Source: JAUXEH01 sp965602945
GTDB taxonomy: Bacteria > Acidobacteriota > Aminicenantia > Aminicenantales > Aminicenantaceae
NCBI GenBank assembly: GCA_965602945.1
Contig: CBFDBC010000103.1
Location: 1-12,325, forward strand
Reading direction: 5' to 3'
Length of the DNA: 12,325 nt
Part shown: positions 6,810 through 12,325 of the stretch, one piece after another
Layout of the letters: each line of letters starts with the position of its first letter
Numbering within the stretch: the first letter of the stretch is position 1
Notes under the pieces: generated by a model
What the model was told of the DNA's origin: nothing
Databases searched by the model: none
The model's input: only the letters and a program-made list of their open reading frames with translations
Translations under genes and position numbers: made by a program

Positions 6810-8645
6810 ATGCTAAACGTGCGACGGGCAGCTGCCCTTTTGGGGATCTTATTTCTATGTATCTCCGTGACCCCACTCCATCCCCAGTCCGAGGGGGGAG
6901 GAGCGATTTTCGAAAAGAACAAAGCCAGTGTGATCTTTGTAATGGGGCAGGACGCGGACAAGATGGAAATCAGCCGTGGCACCGGCTTCGTGATCGGACA
7001 GGACCTCATGATCACCAACTACCATCTACTGAGTGAGGCCAAGAATGCAGAAGGACTCGACATAAACGGCAAGAAAGTCAAAATCGAGGGCATCATCTCG
7101 TTCGATGTCTCGAGCGACCTGGCTATTGTCAAGATCAAGAGCAAGGCCCCGAGCCTGACTCCGGCCGGCTTCGAGAACGTCAAGTTCGGCAGCCAGCTGT
7201 ATGCGATCGGATGCAACGAGGCCGGACAGGTCCAGTCTTTTGAGGGGAAGATCATAAATCTGGCAGAGTACGTCCCCGGAAAACAGGTGGCGGACACCAG
7301 CATCTCGGCTCCCGAAACTGCCAGCGGCGGTCCGGTTTTCGATGAGAACGGTGTGGTCGTGGGAATATTGACGTTTTTGGACATGTCATCCAAGTTCGTG
7401 CTGCCGGGCAGCCTGACCAGCACCTTGACCGCCACTGGGAAGGCGGTCAAATTCAAGAGCCGGGAAGCCGTGGATTACTTCGAAACAGAGGATGGAGTCC
7501 TCCTGGCCTCCCGTTTGTTCGGGGCGGTGGAGAGTACGAGCAAAGCGTCCAAATTCCTCAAGGAATACCTTAAGTTCAAGCCCGATGACCTTCCGACCTA
7601 CAAGCTGCTGGCACGGATCGAGACCAAGCAGAGGGATTTCTCGGCGGCAGTGGAAACATATAAGAAGATCCAGCAGCTCGATCCGGCTGATGCGGAAGCC
7701 TATTTCGGGCTCGGCCAGGTATATAGCAATATGATGAGATGGACGGATGCGGTGCCGATGCTGGAACGGGCCGTGGAGATGGATCCCCAGAACGCAGAGG
7801 CGAATCACCTCATCGGGCGGGCCTATCGGGAACAACGCGTCTTCGACAAGGCCGCGGCGGCCTATGAAAAATTCCTGGCGACCGAGCCTCAGACACCCGG
7901 CGACAGCCACTTTGAACTGGGGGATTGCTATATGGAGCTCGAAAGGTATGCGGATGCGGTGCGGCTTTTCCAGCGGGCGGTGGAGATCGATCCGCAGAGT
8001 GTGCACAAGAACTCCAAGCTGGCCCAGTCTATGGAAAAGGCGGGCATGTTCGACGAGGCGGCGGCCAAGTACGAAGAGCTGGCCCAGCTGAGCCCGAACG
8101 ATGCGAAGATCTACCATAATATCATCGTCCGCATGTATGACGAGGCCAAGATGCCCGATAAGGCCATTGCCGCGTCTCAGAAGATGGTCGAGCAGGACCC
8201 CAATAATCCTGAGGCCTACTACAATTTGGGGATAATGAACTCCAACCAGAAGAGGTACGAGGATGCCATCGCTGCCCTGAATAAGGCGATAGAGCTGAAT
8301 CCGGGTTTCGATTTCGCCTACCTCAACCTGGGGAACATCTATTACCAGATGAAGAACTACAAGGAAGCCATCCCGGTCTTCCAGAAACTGGTCGAGGTCG
8401 TGCCGGACAACTCCCAGGGCTGGCTTTTTCTTGGCATCTGCAACATGCAGCTGAAAAGATGGTCGCAGGCGGTGGAGCCCCTGCAAACAGTCGTCGAGCT
8501 CGAGCCCCAGAACGGTAATGCCCAATACAACCTCGCCATCACCTATCTGAACCTCAAGGACTATGCAAGCGCACGGGAAATCTACACCAATTTGCAGACG
8601 CTCGATCCCAGCCTGGCGCAGCGGCTGAGCAAATACATCAAATAA
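6810..8645 (+). CDS. Exported trypsin-like serine protease with C-terminal TPR array
   Basis: A 611-residue protein with a signal peptide (MLNVRRAAALLGILFLCISV), then a chymotrypsin/HtrA-like protease domain (about 33-220), then about ten TPR repeats (about 260-607) preceded by a half repeat. The catalytic triad is readable: His72 in TNYHLL, Asp103 in SSDLAIV, Ser172 in TASGGPVF. The usual GNSGGP is TASGGP, but the Ser-Gly-Gly-Pro core is kept. No PDZ domain is present, unlike DegP/DegS; the TPR array may take the substrate- or partner-binding role. The start is the ATG at 6810, since GGAGG lies 5 nt upstream of it; the in-frame ATG at 6798 lacks a site and would put polar residues before the signal peptide. 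Periplasmic or surface quality control, or proteolysis of an assembly partner, is inferred. Confidence 0.88.
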   Translation: MLNVRRAAALLGILFLCISVTPLHPQSEGGGAIFEKNKASVIFVMGQDADKMEISRGTGFVIGQDLMITNYHLLSEAKNAEGLDINGKKVKIEGIISFDVSSDLAIVKIKSKAPSLTPAGFENVKFGSQLYAIGCNEAGQVQSFEGKIINLAEYVPGKQVADTSISAPETASGGPVFDENGVVVGILTFLDMSSKFVLPGSLTSTLTATGKAVKFKSREAVDYFETEDGVLLASRLFGAVESTSKASKFLKEYLKFKPDDLPTYKLLARIETKQRDFSAAVETYKKIQQLDPADAEAYFGLGQVYSNMMRWTDAVPMLERAVEMDPQNAEANHLIGRAYREQRVFDKAAAAYEKFLATEPQTPGDSHFELGDCYMELERYADAVRLFQRAVEIDPQSVHKNSKLAQSMEKAGMFDEAAAKYEELAQLSPNDAKIYHNIIVRMYDEAKMPDKAIAASQKMVEQDPNNPEAYYNLGIMNSNQKRYEDAIAALNKAIELNPGFDFAYLNLGNIYYQMKNYKEAIPVFQKLVEVVPDNSQGWLFLGICNMQLKRWSQAVEPLQTVVELEPQNGNAQYNLAITYLNLKDYASAREIYTNLQTLDPSLAQRLSKYIK

Positions 8646-8673
8646 TAGAGGAATTGGACCAACGGCGTCCGGT

Positions 8674-8700
8674 TTGACACCGGATTCATCGATTTACAGT
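8674..8700 (+). promoter_or_regulatory. Possible promoter for the aminotransferase gene
   Basis: TTGACA (8674-8679), a 15-nt spacer and TACAGT (8695-8700). The spacer is short. The -35 lies in the loop of a small TCCGGT/ACCGGA hairpin (8668-8684). Transcription from here would include the ATG at 8749 and exclude the in-frame TTG at 8674. Readthrough from the protease gene is an alternative. Confidence 0.3.
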
Positions 8701-8748
8701 AACGCACGGGCTCGTCCTCACACCGGCAGCCGTACGCAGGTATACGGA

Positions 8749-10140
8749 ATGCAGAAAGAGAAACTGTTCCTGAAGCTCAAACAGGAGTATGCACGGACCC
8801 ACCCCAAATCGGAACGCCTCTTCCGTGAGACCTCTCGGCTGCAGATCAGAGGAGGCAGCCATAACCTGAGGCTTTTCTCTCCCTTCCCGTTTTACGATGC
8901 CCGGGCTGAGGGCTCCAGGGTCACAGACATCGATGGCCACACATACATCGATTTCTGGCAGGGACATTTCGGGAACATCCTGGGACACAACCCTCCTGTG
9001 GTGGTGGAAGGCCTGGCAGAGCACTTCCGGACAGGACAGGGATTGGCCACCGGGTTCCCGGGAATTCACCAGGGTGAGCTGGCAAGGCTGATCCTGGGAC
9101 GTATGGGCGGCGGTAAGATCCGCTTCACCACCAGCGGGGCCCTGGCCACCATGTATGCCATAATGCTGGCCAAGTCTTCCACGGGCCGGGACCTGGTCCT
9201 CAAGATCGGGGGTGGATGGCACGGGGCGCAGCCCTATGCGCTCAAGGGGATAACCGTATTCAAAGGAGGACTCACTCAGGTCGAGTCAGCCGGTCTTCCG
9301 GCGGAACTGAACACCAACCTGGTCATGAGCGAATTCAACAACATCTCCGATCTGGAGGATAAATTCGCCCGCTTCGGAGACAGGGTCGCATGCCTGATCA
9401 TGGAGCCGTTTATCGGAGCCGGAGGATTTATCTTCGGAGAACGGGACTATATTTCGCGCGCCAGGACACTTACTGAGGAATATGGTGCTGTCCTGATATT
9501 CGATGAGGTGGTATCGGGCTTCCGATTCCATGCCGGGCCTCTCCAGAGTCTCTATGGGATACAGGCCGATCTGACTGTCTTCGGAAAAGCGATTGGCGGG
9601 GGAATGCCCGTCAGCGCTCTGGCCGGGCGGAGCGAGATCATGGATCTCTGCGATCCCGGAACCGCGCCGGACAAACGGGTCAAGTTCGAGGGCGGGACGT
9701 TTTCCGCTCATCCCGCGTGCATGCTGGCGGGGCTTATGTTCCTGAAACACCTGATCGAGAATGAAGAACAGATCTATCCGAGGCTCGGTCGGCTGGGCCG
9801 GATAGTCAGGGACGGCATCGAGAAAATATTCAATCGCCAGGGATTCAATGTGCGGTGCACCGGCGGGGATGAGAGCATCACGTCCCAATCTTCGGTTATC
9901 GGTGTCCACTTCCTGCGGAGGGATATCGACCGTATTGTTTCCCCCGAGGAAGTCTGGAATCCAGATGTCAGCGACCACGACCTCCGGGAAAACGTCTTCA
10001 AGCTGGCCATGCTGCTGGAGGGCTTCCATATATTCCATGGCTACGGGACGATTTCCCATGCCCACAGCGAGGGAGAGGTCGAAACGTCTCTGGATGCGGT
10101 GGCCCGGATAGCACGGCGATGGAGTGAGTATCTCGATTGA
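8749..10140 (+). CDS. Class III aminotransferase / glutamate-1-semialdehyde aminomutase-like (HemL paralogue)
   Basis: PLP-dependent fold-type I enzyme. From the ATG at 8749 (464 residues) the family order is visible: D-G-x-x-Y-I-D-F (62-69), SGALATM (129-135, HemL has SGTEATM), GGWHGA (155-160), LIMEPF (216-221), PLP-contacting FDEVVSGFRF (251-260), Schiff-base Lys280 in FGKAIGGGMP, and GTFSAHPACMLAGL (316-329, HemL GTLSGNPLAMAAGL). The C-terminal ISHAHSEGEVETSLDAV also matches HemL-type ends. The SGTEA to SGALA change and differences around the EPF segment argue against the ordinary haem-pathway enzyme, so it is probably a paralogue acting on another amino or semialdehyde substrate; which one is unknown. 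The in-frame TTG at 8674 adds 25 non-conserved residues and has no Shine-Dalgarno; the ATG is preferred, though its own site (CGGA) is weak. Confidence 0.85.
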   Translation: MQKEKLFLKLKQEYARTHPKSERLFRETSRLQIRGGSHNLRLFSPFPFYDARAEGSRVTDIDGHTYIDFWQGHFGNILGHNPPVVVEGLAEHFRTGQGLATGFPGIHQGELARLILGRMGGGKIRFTTSGALATMYAIMLAKSSTGRDLVLKIGGGWHGAQPYALKGITVFKGGLTQVESAGLPAELNTNLVMSEFNNISDLEDKFARFGDRVACLIMEPFIGAGGFIFGERDYISRARTLTEEYGAVLIFDEVVSGFRFHAGPLQSLYGIQADLTVFGKAIGGGMPVSALAGRSEIMDLCDPGTAPDKRVKFEGGTFSAHPACMLAGLMFLKHLIENEEQIYPRLGRLGRIVRDGIEKIFNRQGFNVRCTGGDESITSQSSVIGVHFLRRDIDRIVSPEEVWNPDVSDHDLRENVFKLAMLLEGFHIFHGYGTISHAHSEGEVETSLDAVARIARRWSEYLD

Positions 10141-10165
10141 CATTTATGGGGTTGTATGCTAGATT
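10137..10165 (+). promoter_or_regulatory. Promoter for tRNA-Leu and tig, overlapping the aminotransferase stop
   Basis: Perfect TTGACA (10137-10142, overlapping the TGA stop at 10138-10140), a 17-nt spacer and TAGATT (10160-10165, 4 of 6 to TATAAT). Transcription would start near 10172. A 6-bp palindrome CTAGAT-TAATC-ATCTAG (10159-10175) covers the -10 and start region and could be an operator-like element or simply a chance hairpin. Confidence 0.55.
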
Positions 10166-10219
10166 AATCATCTAGTTGCAAGCCTCTAATTTTCCAAATC
10201 CTAAAGCGAGAGAAGTGAA

Positions 10220-10238
10220 AGGATAAGAATTTTATCCT
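10220..10238 (+). other. Hairpin abutting the 5' end of tRNA-Leu
   Basis: AGGATAA (10220-10226), loop GAATT and TTATCCT (10232-10238) form a perfect 7-bp stem. The mature tRNA begins at the next base. It may fold coaxially with the acceptor stem and affect RNase P processing; this role is inferred. Confidence 0.5.
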
Positions 10239-10324
10239 GGGCAGGTGGCGAAATTGGCATACGCGCTAGGCTTAGGACCTAGTTCCTGTTAAAAGGAGTG
10301 CGGGTTCGAGTCCCGCTCTGCCCA
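10239..10324 (+). tRNA. tRNA-Leu (anticodon UAG)
   Basis: A class II tRNA cloverleaf folds by eye. Acceptor stem GGGCAGG with TCTGCCC (last pair G-T), D stem GCG/CGC, anticodon stem CTAGG/CCTAG with loop CTTAGGA (anticodon TAG at 10273-10275), long variable arm TCCT/AGGA typical of Leu, T stem GCGGG/CCCGC with loop TTCGAGT, and discriminator A at 10324. CCA is not encoded (CTC follows), so tRNA nucleotidyltransferase must add it. It reads CUA and probably other CUN codons. Its 3' end lies 31 bp upstream of the tig start, with no terminator between, so the two are probably co-transcribed. Confidence 0.96.
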
Positions 10325-10355
10325 CTCCATGATATCTCACAGAAAAGGAATAGCG

Positions 10356-11624
10356 ATGGCAGAACCGAAAAGCGAAATCAAAGAGATAAGTTCATCCAAG
10401 CGGGAACTGGAACTGGAGATTCCCGCGGAAGAAGCAAGCAAAGAATATGAAGCCGCCCTGGTGCAGTACACAATGAGGGCGAAAGTCAAAGGTTTCAGGC
10501 AGGGCAAGGCTCCCATTGATGTGGTGAAAGGCATGTACGAGGCGGAAATACGTGAGGCCATGTTCGATGCCATCGCCCCCCGGGCAGTAGGTCGGGAGCT
10601 CGCTGCCCATCAGGCTTCCCCAGTGAGCACTCCGGTGGTAACGGACCTGTCATGGGAAGAGGGGGAGGCCTTGAAACTGAAGGCCGAGTTCGAGGTGTGG
10701 CCGGAGTTCAAGCTGCCTGAGTACAAAAAGATCAGGGTTAAACAAAAACAGGAACGGGTCACGGACGAGGATGTAGAGAAATCTCTGGAGGAATTGAAAG
10801 AACGGTCTGCGCAATACACACCGGTTGAGGGTCGGGGCATTCTGCAGGATGATTATGTCATGATCCGAATCCAGGGTAAGGATGTCAAAACCGGCCGCCT
10901 CCTCCCTGCGGAAAAGGTCTTCGTGCTGGCCGGTCATCCGGATAATGAGCAGGCGCTGAACGAGAACGTCCTGGGTATGCAGGTGAGCGAAGAGAAGAAT
11001 TTTCAGGTGGATTACCCCCAGGATCACTCGAAAAAAAAAGTGGCGGGCAAGACGATCGATTATCACCTGACCGCGCTCTCCATCAAGGAGAAAAGCCTGC
11101 CCGACGTCGATGACGGCTTTGCCAAGGATCTGGGCAAATTCGAGAACCTGGAGGAACTCAAGGCTGAGATCCGGAAGCAGCTCGAAGAATCCCGGGAACA
11201 GGGCCGGAAGCGTGATCTCTCGGAGGAAGTCGTTCAAAAAGTCACGGACAGTGTCGACCCGGAACTTCCCGAATCCCTGCTCCAGCAGGAGGCTCTGGTC
11301 CAGCTTCGCCGTATTATCCAATCGGCGGGACAGACTCCGACTAAAGAAGAGGACCGAGCGCAGTGGGAAGAGCAAGCCCGGCACAAGGCCCGGCAGGTCG
11401 TCAAGAATCACCTGGTTCTGATGAGGATTGCCGAGACGGAAAAACTGGAGGTGTCTGAAGAGGACATGACGGAGGAATTTCAATCCCTGGCACAGGCCAA
11501 CAACGTGCCGCTGGCACAGGTGGTCGATGCCATGAATCGCGAGAACAGGAAAGAGGAGGTTAAACAGAACCTTCTCCTCCGGAAGACCATTGATTTTTTG
11601 GTGGAAAATGCTACAATAGATTAG
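10356..11624 (+). CDS. tig: Trigger factor (ribosome-associated chaperone)
   Basis: Ribosome-bound chaperone that shields nascent chains at the exit tunnel. The 422-residue protein has the three usual parts: N-terminal ribosome-binding domain with the signature GFRQGKAP (46-53), a central FKBP-like domain (about 160-245), and a long helical C-terminal chaperone domain. The ATG at 10356 has AAAGGAA at good spacing; the in-frame ATG at 10329 is only 4 nt past the tRNA and has no site. In the FKBP domain the E. coli segment MIPGFEDGIKG aligns by eye with NEQALNENVLG, and PEEYH with PQDHS, so aromatic or hydrophobic catalytic positions are replaced and prolyl isomerase activity may be weak or absent. 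It is followed by clpP and clpX, the usual proteostasis cluster. Confidence 0.96.
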   Translation: MAEPKSEIKEISSSKRELELEIPAEEASKEYEAALVQYTMRAKVKGFRQGKAPIDVVKGMYEAEIREAMFDAIAPRAVGRELAAHQASPVSTPVVTDLSWEEGEALKLKAEFEVWPEFKLPEYKKIRVKQKQERVTDEDVEKSLEELKERSAQYTPVEGRGILQDDYVMIRIQGKDVKTGRLLPAEKVFVLAGHPDNEQALNENVLGMQVSEEKNFQVDYPQDHSKKKVAGKTIDYHLTALSIKEKSLPDVDDGFAKDLGKFENLEELKAEIRKQLEESREQGRKRDLSEEVVQKVTDSVDPELPESLLQQEALVQLRRIIQSAGQTPTKEEDRAQWEEQARHKARQVVKNHLVLMRIAETEKLEVSEEDMTEEFQSLAQANNVPLAQVVDAMNRENRKEEVKQNLLLRKTIDFLVENATID

Positions 11625-11635
11625 CGACCATCCCA

Positions 11636-12232
11636 ATGACTTTAATCCCCTTTATAGTCGATCAAGAAGGCAAGAGCGAGCGTGCCTATGACATCTACTC
11701 CCGCCTTCTAAAAGACAATATCATTTTCATCGGTACCGAGATCACGGATGAGGTGGCGAACTCGGTCATAGCGCAGCTGCTGTATCTGGAAGCGGAGCGC
11801 CCTGACACAGGGATATCGCTTTACATCAACTCACCCGGGGGGAACATCACTTCGGGATTGGGGATCTACGACACCATGCAGTACATCGGATCCGATATTT
11901 CCACCATGTGCGTGGGGCAGGCGGCCAGCATGGCCGCCATCCTGCTCTCCGCGGGAACACCCGGGAAGCGGTTCTGTCTGCCGAATGCACGGATAATCAT
12001 CCATCAACCGATGGGTGGATTCAAGGGCCAGGCCACGGATATCGCCATCCAGGCCAAGGAGATCCTGAGGATCAGGGAAAGGATCAACCAGATACTGAAA
12101 CATCACACCCTGCAGCCCCTGAAACGCATTCAAGAGGATATCGAGAGGGATTTCATCATGACTCCCGATCAGGCCAAGGCCTACGGCATCATCGACGAGG
12201 TGATCGCTGCGCGCCGGAGAACAAAATCCTGA
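11636..12232 (+). CDS. clpP: ATP-dependent Clp protease proteolytic subunit
   Basis: Serine protease subunit forming the tetradecameric chamber that degrades proteins unfolded by ClpX or ClpA-type ATPases. At 198 residues it is of normal length. The triad is Ser98 (GQAASMAA), His123 (IIIHQP) and Asp172 (ERDFIM). The N-terminus MTLIPFIVDQ...SERAYDIYSRLLKDNIIFIG matches the mature ClpP start, so any propeptide is minimal. It starts 11 bp after the tig stop. No recognisable Shine-Dalgarno lies directly upstream (GCGACCATCCCA), suggesting coupling to tig translation. The residue after HHT is Leu instead of the common Gly (HTGQPL), a small variation. Confidence 0.98.
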   Translation: MTLIPFIVDQEGKSERAYDIYSRLLKDNIIFIGTEITDEVANSVIAQLLYLEAERPDTGISLYINSPGGNITSGLGIYDTMQYIGSDISTMCVGQAASMAAILLSAGTPGKRFCLPNARIIIHQPMGGFKGQATDIAIQAKEILRIRERINQILKHHTLQPLKRIQEDIERDFIMTPDQAKAYGIIDEVIAARRRTKS

Positions 12233-12254
12233 TCCGTTCACCCGCGGTGGGATC
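12231..12254 (+). promoter_or_regulatory. Intercistronic hairpin between clpP and clpX
   Basis: GATCC and GGATC form an outer 5-bp stem, and CACC/GGTG with loop CGC form an inner 4-bp stem; a 3-nt bulge (GTT) lies between them. No T-run follows, so it is not a terminator. It ends just before the AGGA ribosome-binding site of clpX and could influence the clpP:clpX ratio or mRNA processing. Confidence 0.35.
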
Positions 12255-12268
12255 CAGGAATACTTAAC

Positions 12269-12325
12269 ATGAACGACGATTTCAGACAGGATTACAGCAG
12301 CGCAGCAAAGTGCAACTTCTGTAAC
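12269..12325 (+). CDS. clpX: Clp protease ATP-binding subunit ClpX (start only)
   Basis: The window ends after 19 codons. The visible start contains K-C-N-F-C-N, the first Cys-x-x-Cys pair of the N-terminal zinc-binding domain of ClpX, the AAA+ unfoldase that feeds ClpP. AGGA lies 9 nt upstream of the ATG, and 36 bp separate it from clpP. The identification rests on this motif and the position after tig-clpP; the rest lies beyond the right edge. Confidence 0.88.
   Translation, partial: MNDDFRQDYSSAAKCNFCN

Noticed and set aside
7386..8525. A 379-codon open frame on the minus strand opposite the TPR region
   Set aside because: It mirrors a repetitive, GC-rich coding sequence, has no family motif, and the plus-strand TPR protein is certain. 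Shadow frame.
9286..10143. A 285-codon minus-strand frame opposite the aminotransferase
   Set aside because: Antisense of a well-conserved enzyme with no recognisable domain.
10239..10324. Integrative-element attachment site at the tRNA-Leu
   Set aside because: No integrase and no repeat of the tRNA 3' end seen in the window; the flanks are housekeeping genes.
10650..11636. A 328-codon minus-strand open frame opposite tig
   Set aside because: Its Leu/Phe-rich composition is the antisense of Lys/Glu-rich tig codons, and it has no motif. Shadow frame.

Overview
The window is a compact, moderately GC-rich stretch of bacterial chromosome made mostly of housekeeping genes. It suggests a Gram-negative, type IV pilus-bearing bacterium. 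The evidence is a PilT/PilU retraction ATPase, exported periplasmic-type proteins (a lytic transglycosylase and a trypsin-like protease with TPR repeats), and a tRNA-Leu - tig - clpP - clpX block. An Acidobacteriota, Aminicenantes or deltaproteobacterial-type lineage would fit, but no marker here settles the phylum.

Layout. (1) 1-4275, plus strand: a 5'-truncated pilT/pilU-like gene overlaps alaS by 4 bp (ATGA). After 41 bp comes a small secreted lytic transglycosylase with a C-terminal DUF4124-like tail. (2) 4281-4552: a 272-bp palindromic intergenic element with 27-bp imperfect terminal inverted repeats, an internal exact 20-bp repeat copy and a GC-richer core able to form alternative hairpins. 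It lies between two convergent genes and supplies the last codons and the stop of the minus-strand one. (3) 6577-4538, minus strand: a three-gene operon-like group of a DUF2085 membrane protein, an unrecognised four-helix membrane protein with an NCFCC motif, and a diacylglycerol/sphingosine kinase-family lipid kinase. (4) 6578-6809: a divergent intergenic region with promoter candidates for both directions. (5) 6810-10140, plus strand: an exported trypsin-like protease with about ten TPR repeats, then a HemL-like class III aminotransferase. (6) 10137-12325, plus strand: a promoter overlapping the aminotransferase stop, a hairpin abutting tRNA-Leu(UAG), then tig, clpP and the start of clpX.

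How the genes work together: tig, clpP and clpX couple nascent-chain folding with ATP-dependent proteolysis, the classic proteostasis cluster. The minus-strand trio looks like an envelope/lipid module. The transglycosylase and protease-TPR protein act outside the cytoplasm. I see no CRISPR array, phage, toxin-antitoxin, defence or biosynthetic system. The most unusual items are the palindromic element and how it merges into a gene end, the hairpin abutting the tRNA, a trigger factor whose PPIase active site looks degraded, and the hairpin between the ribosome-binding sequence and GTG start of the DUF2085 gene.
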